This document shows, piece after piece, positions 23,538-35,095 of a DNA stretch of 64,000 nucleotides. The DNA lies in assembly GCA_000226015.1 (NCBI GenBank), contig JH153258.1, forward strand, positions 52,086 through 116,085, written 5' to 3'. Every line of letters begins with the position of its first letter. Position 1 is the stretch's first letter. Both the position numbers and the translations under genes were made by a program. The notes beneath the pieces were generated by a model. It saw only the letters and a program-made list of their open reading frames with translations, had not been told where the DNA came from and ran no database searches. The stretch is from Mnemiopsis leidyi. Taxonomy: Eukaryota > Ctenophora > Tentaculata > Lobata > Bolinopsidae.

Positions 23538-26500
23538 ATGTTTGTAAAGTCTGAAGTCGAGTTGAACAGCTGCGGGGTACAGTGTATCCAAGAGGAGATG
23601 GTCAACTACTCCTGCACCTCCCCCGGCATGCCGCCTCCCCGAGTTTACCCTGCCTCTCCCTCCTACTCCAACTTCTCCTACCTCCACTCTCCTGACTTCA
23701 CGCTCCCTCCCGACTCGGTCAACTCCCCTCCCCTCACTCCTCACACTCACGAGGTCTTCTTTCCGGGCGGTGAGGCTAAGTTCTCATCTGAAGATATTTA
23801 CGGGATGCTCAACTACCACGACACAACCATGGTAAGTGTTGCTGTTTTTATTGGGGTAGCTTTTCACTGCTCTGCAGATTTGATCTTATTAAGATTCGTC
23901 CCGCTCCCCGATTTCATCATCAGTGCATCGCATGATAGCCGTATAGTTATATCCCTAGAATAGCTAAGTTCAGTGATGTTTCGGCCTTGGATTTCCTATC
24001 ATTCTTAAACGTTCTGTCCTAATAATGTTCTGTCCTAATTGTGTTCTGTCCTAATGTTATTCGAGAATATTCCTCATTCAAAGTGACGTGGCTAGTCATG
24101 TATTTGTGGACGTTGTCTACTAGATATTTGATCTTGTTTAAAACAACTGTCACTGTTGACACTTATTCCTCCTAACAGTACAACCTCTGAGCATGCCGAT
24201 TGTTAATTTGTTGTTGATAGCATCATGTTTCCCAATTGATCAGGTCCCTCTTAATTGATCTTGCCTATTAGGACGCTCGACATTGTTTTAAGCAATTTTG
24301 CATGATTCACTTCCACTTCTAACTCTGTCCTGCACTTAGTTTCACTTCTAACTTTGTCCTGTAACTTCTTGCCCGTAAAGCTTTATCCTGGGGATCTGAA
24401 TATCGCTAAGCCAATGTACTTCTCCCAGATGATGCCAGGTTACCAGTACATCCAAGAGTCCATGTTTCGGAGCAACTCCCCCGATTCCTCCCCAGAGGAA
24501 TCGTCGTACCGTCACTGTTGGGAGGAGATGAACACCGCCAACAACATCAGACAGTTCGCTCTTCCTCCCCGCAAATCTAAATGTAAGTTTTCTGTTGTTG
24601 TATTTCTTAGAAGATATTCCTTTTTGACGTCTGAGATTATCTATTCATTCCAAGAATTGACATATTTCGGTGAATCATTAGAGCATTAGATAAGCTGCAA
24701 ACTTGGCAGGGCAGTTTTTAGCTTTAAAGGGGCTTTTCCCGCTTTTCAATTTGCTGATTTAATTCCAAATCGTCGTTAACCGATTAATGACGTAACAAAT
24801 CTGTTTTCTACAGCCAAGAAGAAAAAGGGATCGACAGTGATCAAATCCCTAACCGATAAACCCCCTTACTCCTACATCGCTCTCATAACCATGGCTATCA
24901 AAAACTCCGAGGAAAAAAGGTTTGTGAATTTAAACTAGTATTTGCGCTGAAAATTCAGCGGTTTTCTCTGTGCCCACTGGTTAATATTTTAAAGTTAATT
25001 TAATCCTGCATTGTTTAAACATTCTTGCTTTTCGTCTTCTAAACCTCTATGCATATTCACTTAGCCTAATGTCATTTATATTCTAACATCACACCTTTCC
25101 ACCATGACAGATCATCAAAATCTCCAATATATCAAATTTGTGAGTTAACCTAGTTAGCATGCTTGCCGACTGTGGCATGCCTTATCGTCCCATCCTCGTC
25201 ATACCCTAAACCCAACAAATACCGCTCTGACTTAACCCACCGGCATGATTTAACCCAGCAGGTAAAAATTCCAAAAACGCACCACAAACCTACAACAGTA
25301 CACACAAACACTTGTTCCCGGCCACAAAGTATTTACAGTGCAACTGGGATGGCCGTGTTTAGCTGGGGTTCTGCGAAGTGAGACAGTCTGGAGACGGAGC
25401 CGAGTTAAAATACTAGTGACATAACCTCCCATCCATCACCTTGCTTGATACGCTCCTTCTGGGATCTTTACTTGAGATACTTATCTGGATAAGGGGGCAT
25501 GGTGTTGATCTTGTCTAATCCCATTTCTTCTCTGAAATTGGACGATACTATGGGGGTATGTAAATCATTTTGATTGGTGGGAGAACTTGACCCGTGAAAA
25601 TGGACATTTCTATTTTTAGCTCGCATAAATTTCGTCATGGCACTATGTTTTCTTTCAAAAAGCGTTTCTAACTGAGTTAGCCATGAATGAACAACTAAGT
25701 TAACCAGCCCTTTTGCTCCCATTCCGCCACTTGTCATTCCGCACACTGGATTGAGTATTAAATTAGATCTCTCATTCAATCAGAACACACAGTCCTTTTT
25801 GTCATTTCCAACATTATGTAAGGATCCAGGGAGACCCTAAATAGAGCTAGTCGCAAGCTCCGTGAATGGGACCTGATCGGCATCGCTGACAAATTCACCT
25901 ACAGAAAGTTTAATATCGGAGAATGACAAATGTGCGCTCTAGTTTACTAGATTGGTGTATGATGAGGGTTGCCGCCTTTTTCAAGACTGTAGCTGAAATT
26001 AAGGTTGTATGTGTCGGATATGTAGCTCTAGCTCTGTAGAGTTTGTGGTACAGAATATGTCTATCAAACAGATGGGTTAGCAGCAAACATGCTTAAATAC
26101 ATTGGGTCGAGACGGGTTTAAAAATATCCTTCGTGATTGAATTCTTGGCGTGTTTCCAATGGGAATAAGAGTAATCCGGCTTATATCCACGAAATCCTCA
26201 TGTTCCCCGCAGCCAATCAGATTGCAGGATAGCTGGTAAGCGTTCAACAAGCAATCAAGTGAATTACATTAATTTCTCCTGGGCCAGGTTTTGGTTATTA
26301 AACTGGGTAACGTCACTTCGTGACTCTTTAAACTGTAGGAGAGAGATAGAGTATGGGACTTGGGAGAGATAGAGTATGGGACTTGGGAGAGATAGAGTAT
26401 GGGACTTGGGAGAGATAGAGTATGGGACTTGGGAGAGATAGTGTANNNNNNNNNNNNNNNNNNNNNNNNNNNNNNNNNNNNNNNNNNNNNNNNNNNNNNN

Positions 26501-29134
26501 NNNNNNNNNNNNNNNNNNNNNNNNNNNNNNNNNNNNNNNNNNNNNNNNNNNNNNNNNNNNNNNNNGATAGAGTATGGGACTTGGGAGAGATAGAGTATGG
26601 GACTTGGGAGAGATAGAGTATGGGACTTGGGAGAGATAGTGTATGAGGCTTGGGAGAGATAGAGTATGGGACTTGGGAGAGATAGAGTATGGGACTTGGG
26701 CACTGAAAATAGAGGCCGGTCAATCCGACCCAAATCACAGTCCAAGCACTGTTTAAAGTATTTCCGGCATTGTAAACTGTCTACGAGATAGTTTACTCTC
26801 AGCTCATTCCATTAGCTTGAAGGATAGCGGAAATAAACCTCTAGTTATTGAAATTCTTCCTGCTGTAATTTGATCAGATCCTGGGGCCTGGGTCCCCGAG
26901 TGGATGCAAATGATCACTTCAAAGGTCCATATCCAAAAGTTAGCCGGACACAGACAGGCGCCAGACGATTGAACTGCATGGAAACTGATAGGAATGTGGT
27001 GTTAGTTCGACACGTCACTACCTCATAACTTCCTTGCTTCACGCTCCAAACATTGCTCGCATTCCAAGCATCGTCGTGACAACATTGACAATTTTTGGAG
27101 CTTGGACAGCTGGAATGTTTTTGCACTTTACATCATATCTGCCGGCGCCAACCAAAAAAATCATGCTTACAAGTACAACGTCCGGAGACATCTAACTTTC
27201 ACCGCACTGCACGACAAGCTATAATTCAATTTCAGAATGTAACACCCCGCACAACTGACGTCCAAATTTTCAGGTTAACATTAGCTGAGATATACGAGTT
27301 TATCATGGAAAAATTCCCCTACTACCGAGACAACAAACAAGGCTGGCAGAACAGTGTTCGACACAACCTCAGTCTTAACGATTGTTTCATGAAGGTTAGT
27401 CTTGAAAACCTCTTCGCGGTTATATTGCAGTGTAGCTGTACTCTTTCTAATGCTAGCGAGTTTTATCAAGTCTCCTTAAGTTTTCAGACTGTGTCTAACT
27501 TAGTGTAAAATTTTGGGATATTCCCGCGTAATTTGTCAGGTGATCATGGTTTGGGCTGTGCCCCGGTCCCAGTCCTCTAATTCTTGTCTGACCGTATATT
27601 ATCCCCCAGGTTACTAGAGAACCCGGGAAGCCGGGAAAAGGAAACTACTGGGCTCTAGACCCAGCTGCAGAGGACATGTTCGATAACGGCAGTTTTAGGA
27701 GGAGGAGAAAGAGGTTCAAGAGGTTTGGTCGGGGAGAAACTCCTGCCCCAACCCGCCCCAAGTTGAACTGCAAGGTTCCCAGCAGTATCGAGTTTGCAGC
27801 CGAGTACAGATTAGAACCGGTCATGGGACAAGTACCAAACAGGTTAGTTCATCGGAGGGGGAGAAGTAGATAAATCTTAGTTTCTTCAAAATAATTACTT
27901 CTGTCATGATAAATAATAGGATGCTTAGCATCAAAGTATTCACTGTTCATTTTTCAAATGAAAGTTGGCACATTCTCGTATATTAATTCTAATTTTGTTT
28001 CAGCGTGCCTGTTATGGGACACTACATCCAAGATCAGCCTAATTTCTATCCCGTTCCTAACATTCCTGAATCCTACATGGTAAGCAGAGTATACCAGAAT
28101 TTTGGTATTTTCACGTTTGTTTCTTTGATTGGATTCAACCACTTACTGCTTAAAATTTACTAGTTTTTTTGTTTGCTCCCCCAATAATCTTGATTGACCA
28201 GCTAAAAATTTCACTGCCCCAAATTATTTTGCTTTGTTTACACAATCAACAAGCTGATGAATCAAGGTGTTGGGTTAATTGCTTGATTGGTTAGATGAGA
28301 TTCAGTAGCCTGTCAAGTGCCTAATCAGCGTGCTCCATTGTTTGTGTTAGAAACTAGTGAACAAGCACGTTAATGGACAAATTGACAAGCAAATGATCTA
28401 CGAAAGAGTAATCAGCTAATGATTTTCTTGATGGCCCCGAATAGTGAAATCTGATATCCGCTGATTGAGAAATCCCTCTATGATACTATGATAGGCTGTA
28501 ATTAGAAAATCTGCGAATAATTATCCCCATGATATACGTGCAGAATTCCATGATCATCATAAATCATCCAATAATTTTGAAAAATAATTCTTCTCTAGCA
28601 TCTGAAACCACTGCAGGCATTCTTAAATAGTCTTTTCAAATCCTTGTTAAAACCAAATTAGCTGTTCATCGAACTGGGCATTATAAGGGCGTTTAAAACT
28701 TAAAAACGGAGTAAAAATTAAATGGCACGCTCTTTGGACGAAATTCACAATTCTGGGTCTCGCACTCCAAACTTTTAAAAATAACCAGTTTTAAAATTAT
28801 CGCCTAACTTCGACCCCCACAATTTCAGATCCAACATTACAACAAACGCCCGACCAGACTGCCATGTGATCCAGCGGAACAGCAGATACTGGACCCCTCC
28901 GTCTTCCTGACAACTCCCCCCACCACCCCTCCCACAGAAACCTCCACCCACGTGTTCAACATGTCTCCCGTGTTGGGCGGAGTAGGGGAGGTCTCTCCTC
29001 CCAACAGATACTGCGAGGATCCTGTCAGATCACCCAACTATCTTCACGAAGTCACTATTTCTTCAGATGAGGTCCCACACTCTCAGTCTCCTCCCTCAAC
29101 TTCTTACATCGCTCTTCACAGCAACCCCTCCTGA
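23538..29134 (+). CDS. Forkhead transcription factor 1 (class I, FoxD/FoxE-like), 7 exons
   Basis: Exons with matching phases: 23538-23831, 24429-24582, 24814-24919, 27274-27394, 27610-27842, 28004-28079, 28829-29134; predicted 429 residues. The forkhead domain (about residues 165-263) starts [20 protein letters not shown], has the recognition helix [15 protein letters not shown], and ends [18 protein letters not shown]. That ending with [12 protein letters not shown] is closest to FoxD and FoxE, while the DNKQGWQNS wing is FoxC-like, so the class is not certain. It is a nuclear DNA-binding regulator. Two introns split the domain, after the KR before LTLAEIYEF and after NDCFMK. Flanks are Pro/Ser-rich. 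I see no clear Groucho-binding motif. The ATG at 23538 is the first in frame. Confidence 0.9.
26341..26705. repeat. 23-bp minisatellite with assembly gap, forkhead gene 1 intron 3
   Basis: Copies of GAGAGATAGAGTATGGGACT plus TGG on both sides of a run of 120 N (26446-26565). True array length is unknown. Some units read GTGTATG. It lies in the 2.35-kb intron between forkhead exons 3 and 4, where I see nothing else clear. Confidence 0.9.
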
Positions 29135-31250
29135 ACACATTACTTCCTCTTCTCTGAGATAGAGAGAACTTCCAGACTTCTGTAAAGAGAACTTAAGCTG
29201 TTCCGCAGATATCCCGGTTGTGAGATTATGATGGGGTGATGATGAAATGTGTCTAGATTTCAGCATGTTTTAACAGAGAGCGCAGGACTGTTTAAAGCTA
29301 GCGTTTTTGTTTGACCGCCAGGCTATTTGTTAAAGTGAAGTATATTTACGAGTACTGTGTACTCAGGTATATATGGATTTAGTGATGTCGCTCATCACAA
29401 GTCAAATTTAAAACTTTATTTAGAACTTTCCTACATCCCCAGGCTTCTTTATGGTATTTTAGTGCTCGGTTTCACAAGCATTATTATCCGATCCCAAGAG
29501 CTTTTGGGGGTTAAATTTTATTTACTACACTTTCAGCATAATTCGTATTTTAATTTATATTCGGGGATTTTACGAAAATGATACTTTTTATTCTTATTCA
29601 GTTATTTAGTCACATACACATACACGTACAAACAGAAACAGGTCCCCGTTTTAAGTTTATAGTAATAGTTTCAACACACGTCCGATTTTTACTTTAACAC
29701 GTTTTTATCTACTGATTACAGAAGATTCCAATTTGTAATTTTATGTTGAATATTTCGTAGAACAATTTTGTATTAAACATGCCCAACCCATTGCATTACG
29801 AATGCGATACCTCTATCTTTTATACCTTGCTTTAATTCACCGTGTTTCTTTTCTCGGACCGGACAAATTCTAATAAGTTCAGAGTTCCCCAAGGCCGGCA
29901 GTGGGTAGACAATTCTGTTTACTGTTGTGTATGACAGCTTGCTCCTGACAAGATTACCGACAGCCGAAGGAGCAATAATGAGCCGGATCTTTCCCACAAG
30001 AAGGAATTACAGGAATGGCTGAGCTGTGCACTAATTGAGAGGCAAAGCAATGACCGCCAGGGTTCCCGGAGCCGGCACGATTTGCAGGTGATACCCCCCA
30101 ATAATGGTACAGTTAGGAGATGAGGTCACTCTGGAGAGGGGAGTTTGAGGGGGCTGGGTTTATCGTTCTCGGGACTGCTTCATAGTCTGAGAGTAAAGAG
30201 TTCACAGTTTCCAGGAAAATTACAAAATTTGTGTCGGTTTTTGTACAGCACACGCATCCTCCCGTTCTTTAAAATCCACAATTTGCCTGGATTTAAGGAC
30301 CCTGAAACCGAACTCGAGCAATTTATACCCCACCAGAAAATAGGATATGAAAGACGGTGATCGTATTCTGTGTATAATTGCCAGTAGTTGCCATTCTCAA
30401 CTCAACTATCCTCAACTGAGGTCGAGGTTGAAAGATATTTCCAAGATACGTTCCTCACTCTGGTTTTTAGAATTAAACTTGATAAAATTTCATTGATACT
30501 GATGGGTAGGTGTCACAGAGAAATATATCAATTTCAAAACCAGTACTAGTAGTACAGTGGGACGTAGATGGATCTACGTATGTGTCTTACAGGATTTTGA
30601 TCTTTCTGAAATTTCACTTTTCCTTACTTTTCCACCAGCGTCTATCAAATAAAGTAGTGCCCCAATAATTTTACACTGTCAGACCGCTGAGACACTTTGA
30701 CTGTTTTTAATTTTAGCGAAAGTCAGCGATCGCGATCTTTATTTTTGAACATGGAATAGCATATTATCTCAATCTGTGTGATTCTCTTGTGACCACCAAC
30801 ATCATCAAATTCAAAATAGCATAGGAATAATATCGATATTTTCTATTTTAAGTCGGTTTATAATTTTTTTGCAATAAAAACTTTGGATTGGATTATAAGA
30901 TCCATGTCACTGATTGCGGCGATTGGTCTGGTAGTGGTAGTGGTACAACTACAAGTACCACTCTGACTGTTGTGTCGAGCTTCATATTTTTACTGGAAGT
31001 TACACCAGAAATGGTATCATTTGGGTCAACACTTGCACTGGTAACTTAATCAATTTAATGATTCCTTGTATTTGATTTTAATGATACTGTTGAGTGGTGA
31101 TATTAGCAGTTGTTATTCTACAATTGGTACAGGTAGAGCCAGTGCGTTACACTTTCTGGTTACGCTGTACACTGTACAGTAAAAGTAAAACAAAAACAAT
31201 GGTTTATAAAATTGGACGGTCATGATCATCGCATAAGCAGCAGCTTGGGG
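29135..31250. other. 3' region of forkhead gene 1 and gene-free DNA
   Basis: No coding region is recognised. Candidate polyA signals on the plus strand are near 30649 (CAAATAAAG) and 30873 (GCAATAAAA). A palindrome AGTACTGTGTACT occurs at about 29350 and again near 33610. Short open frames here look random. Confidence 0.4.
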
Positions 31251-31259
31251 ACATGGTCG

Positions 31260-32235
31260 CGTTTTATTTTTCATCGTCATATTTAAAATCAACAGCATCG
31301 AACTCGCGGCTGAAAGGAAGTCCGCAATACTGTAACAGAAATCCTCTTTTATCAGTTGCTTTTTCGGAACTGTAGATTTAGCAAATATGATTCCTATAAG
31401 TTACGTAGTTCTCGGTCTTATCCATACTTTGTTCGGTATAGACCGCCGCAACAGGGTCGTCAACTATCTTGTCATCTTGACCACCCCAAAACTCCAATGT
31501 TGGTTTACAATATTGATTCGTCCAGTCCAGAAGAAAGTTTTTGTTAAGACATGAGTATCGGACCAAGATTGGAGGTTGATCAGATAAAAGTATAACTCCA
31601 AGGTCGTCGTTCTTGCACTTGCAGTTGCTCCACTCTGACCCACTAATTTTGGTCAAAGATTCTCCAGTAGGAAGAAGTACTTAAGTAGTATTGGTTTGAT
31701 CATCAACAAGATCATTTAAACCAAATTGGATTATTCCACCTGTACATCTAGTCTATGTAAGTTTTAGTTATGATGTTAGGCTAATAGCAGTACTACAGTA
31801 TAGAAGCATTCCAGTAATATCCGTGATCAATTAGATCATTCTTCAATTCAAGACAAATATTGTGTAGCTGTACTGCGTGAAACTATGATTTTTTTTCTAA
31901 AAAATTGGTCAGATACTCGAATTATCATACTTTAAAATTCAGGTTTTCCGGTTTAACCTCCATTCAAACCATTCTTTAACCTTAAGTTTAACATCAAATC
32001 TGAATCTGGTTTAAAATCTGATTAACAGTAAATGTAAAAATGACATCTATTCCATTACCAATATTACCTAAAACAGTAATTCATTTCACTTTCAGTTTCC
32101 TCGTCTTCTGATTCGGCAATTCTGTCGATGAGATTCAAAGAATACGAACAGAGATCTTTAAAGGATGTCGGTAAACTTTTCTTACTGGACCCGGGACCGG
32201 TTCTACTTGACTTCACCTCAAAGCGTGACGTAACG
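31260..32235 (-). pseudogene. Possible CUB-like domain gene fragment, two exons
   Basis: On the minus strand a probable exon (about 32235-32074) encodes acidic sequence ending EDEETESEMNYCF at a GTAATA donor. It joins in phase to an acceptor near 31645 and continues SGSEWSNCKCKNDDLG, then CKPTLEFWGGQDDKIVDDP and VTYRNHIC. An in-frame TAA follows, after which the same frame goes on IYSSEKATDKRGFLLQYCG. The C-terminal pattern (RNxI.IYSS......RGFLLQY) resembles the end of a CUB domain, so the stop probably makes this a decayed host gene or a truncated one. No start codon or upstream exons were found. Confidence 0.3.
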
Positions 32236-32262
32236 CGTGACGTCACCCCTGGACGTCACCGC
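32220..32262. promoter_or_regulatory. CRE-like (TGACGTCA) cluster
   Basis: Within about 40 bases occur GTGACGTAAC, GTGACGTCAC (a full palindromic CRE) and GGACGTCACC. Further TGACGTCA and TGACGTA sites lie at 32439 and 32460. TGACGTCA is the classical binding site of CREB/ATF factors. Which gene this serves is unknown; it overlaps the 5' part of the doubtful minus-strand exon. Confidence 0.45.
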
Positions 32263-33172
32263 AGTAATTGCAACATGTGAAAATGCTCTGTTAACCACAA
32301 ATAGAGATTTAAGGTAAGAATTTCAGACTTTCTGCCTTCATTGCTGAAGGCGATTACTATTTTGTGATGTTATTTCATTATTCTGGAATATTAAGCTGAT
32401 GTAATTTACCGATTTCTTGGAAATTACAACGCCGTCAATTGACGTCACTACAAAAAGTTGACGTATTGCACCGCCAGTCTATCATTGTACGTTAATTTAT
32501 ATTTTTCACTAATATTAATAATTAAATGACGAAATTTCTCGAGAACTATGTACTGGGCTAGCTTTCTAAATCGAAGATGAAATAAGCTTGAACTCATTAT
32601 ATTTTTGCAACGAGATGCTAACAAGGAGCAGTATTTCTGGGGAAGGTTCGGATTTTTTATTCTAAATCCTCATTTCTCGACATCTGTCGATAAGTCTACG
32701 CGTCAGTGGTTTACCAAAAATAAGTTCATAAGACGTGGAACAAGCATAGAAGTGTGTAGTAAGAATAAGGTCTGGAAATTTTGCGACCCTTTCCCGAAAT
32801 TCTATCCCTAAGTATAAATTATAGCTGGCTGGTAGTTGGAGAAGCATTATTTGTTTGGTCGATTTTCTCGGAAAACCGAAATTCTGATTGATTGATTAAG
32901 GTCTCTTGTCGCCGCAATATACATAGTATAAATTGTAAATAAATGAGTCAATCTTTTCGACGACCGCTTAATAACATTAAACTCTAGTTTCCAAGCACAA
33001 AATCTCACAAAATAATCACCCGTTGAGGTTTGTTTTATGATTCTTGATGACCTTGATTAAATGTCCAATTTGAAAAATCCAGTACGCTTGTTCTCCGTGT
33101 TATGCGCAACTCTGAATAAGGCCAATATCAGAAAGATTAATCGCATAATGAATAAGTTGAGTTATGATAATC

Positions 33173-33545
33173 AGACCCCAAGACTGTAGTCAGGACTGTA
33201 GTCAGGACCGTAGTCAGGTCTGTAGTCAGGACTGTAGTCAGGACCGTAGTCAGGACTGTAGTCAGGCCTGTAGACAAGACTGTAGTCACGACTGTAGTCA
33301 CGACTGTAGTCAAGTCTGTAGTTAGGACCGTAGTCAGATCTGTAGTCAGGCCTGTAGTCAGGTCTGTAGTCAGGCCTGTAGTCAGGCCTGTAGTCAGATC
33401 TGTAGTCAGGTCTGTAGTCAGGTCTGTAGTCAGGTCTGTAGTCAGGACTGTTGTCCGGACCGTAGTCAGGCCTGTAGTCAGGACTCTAGACAGAACCTTA
33501 GTCAGGGCTGTAATCATGTCTGTAGTCTGGTCTGTAGTCAGAACT
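33173..33545. repeat. 12-bp minisatellite between the forkhead genes
   Basis: About 30 imperfect copies of a 12-bp unit of the form GACTGTAGTCAG, with ACC, TCT and CCT variants. It gives Thr/Leu-rich meaningless translation on the minus strand. The following stretch to 34790 has no recognised gene. Confidence 0.9.
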
Positions 33546-34796
33546 TGTGATTTTTGTTAAGAAAGTAAATCTGGTCACACCCTGATTAGCACAGTTAATT
33601 TATTCCCAGTACTGTGTACTGGGGGTTTACATATCGTATTTTTGGTCGGGCTTAAGAATAAAATTAAATGTACCTACATTAAGTATTGATACAAGTATCA
33701 AGAATAAATCTACCTACATGAAGTATTGATACCAGTATTTGAAATTCACTAATATTGAGTTAATTTGGAAAATTTATCGCCCTACACCGAATCAGGAATG
33801 CCACCATTGCATGGGAAAATTTCAATATTCACAGTGTATTTTAATTCCTTGGTGTGTGCGTGACTTGAAAAAAATTTCGTGTGAAATTCGGGACCAGAGT
33901 TACGAAAATATGTGATCATCAGAATATTGAATTTATTTCTCAGTAAATGAAGCCGGCCGTGGCCCGAATCATCAAGTGTTCCGATAACTAACTAACTAAC
34001 CGAGCTGATCCATATTCTATTTATTATCAATGTGTAACCCGGACTCACGACTGGTCGCTTCTCTTGAGTAGTCTAATGGTATGAGTTCAAACCAATTACC
34101 AGAGATACAACATGTCTCTAGGCACGCCTGGCTCCTCGAGGTTAGACGATACAAGCTGTACCAGATATACTTAAAATACTTGATTTACCTTACAACAGGG
34201 CCTTTCTAGGATATATTATTTGAGGTATCTTCCATTTCTATTTTGATAAGAAGGTTAAGTTTTAATTGTGAAAAGTATCTCCAAGACTTGGGCTCACATT
34301 TGATTCAAGATCCTATGATCGGCTATCGCTGCGTCCTATTTGTCTTCGTCTGAGTTTACTGTCTGGACTCTCCGCAGAAATATCAAAAATTAAACGTTAG
34401 CGGTCGAGGATCTGAAAAAGTTCCAACAGCAATGAACTTGCTCAATTATATTTATTGATAACTAAAGATTTAAGATTCTGATTTTACAACTCACGAGGAG
34501 TTGGAACTATTTGTGGTATTTATCTCCCACAATACACATTGTACCAATATCGGATCAAACTCACCAGTTGTTGCCCCAAAATAACAAGCATTCTATAATC
34601 CATTATCTCATCAATACCTCTAATACCATTAAGTATAATGTCCGCCAGGAGTGTTATAAAATCAATGTCGAATTTTCCCGATATTACTCGAATGTACGAC
34701 GATTATTACTATCTTCCGGAGATAAGATAAATACCTCAGATACTTTTTATAATTTCCCAACAAGTTACAAACCGCATCCTATTTGTGTAAAAGGGG

Positions 34797-34876
34797 CCAC
34801 GTGACTGGCAACCACGTGACCGGCCACGTGGGTCGTTGTCGAGTGGTTGCCATAGTAGGAAATGTAGGCACGTGGG
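34797..34876. promoter_or_regulatory. E-box (CACGTG) cluster upstream of forkhead gene 2
   Basis: CACGTG occurs four times: near 34798 (GCCACGTGACTG), 34813 (ACCACGTGACCGG), 34825 (GCCACGTGGG) and 34870 (GGCACGTGGG), about 220-300 bp before the start codon. This mirrors the position of the cluster before forkhead gene 1. Confidence 0.55.
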
Positions 34877-35095
34877 ATATCAGGTGGAATGCTCACAGCC
34901 GAAACGGTTGAGATACCACTCAGACATTGATTTGTCAGTGCAGCTGTTTGTTTTCCAACTGACACCGTCACCTAGAAAGGAGGAGCCTGTAAAAACACCA
35001 CACTTTGTTTGTTTGTTTTCAGTCAATTATCCACCACCTCGTATCTTGTTTACGTTTGAATAATATTATCGTCTGATAACAACCACCGCGTCACT

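Noticed and set aside
26269-26745. Ser/Pro/Leu-rich frames across the gap
   Set aside because: They come from the 23-bp minisatellite and unknown bases.
33137-33517. Thr/Leu repeat protein on the minus strand
   Set aside because: Pure translation of a 12-bp minisatellite, with no other support.
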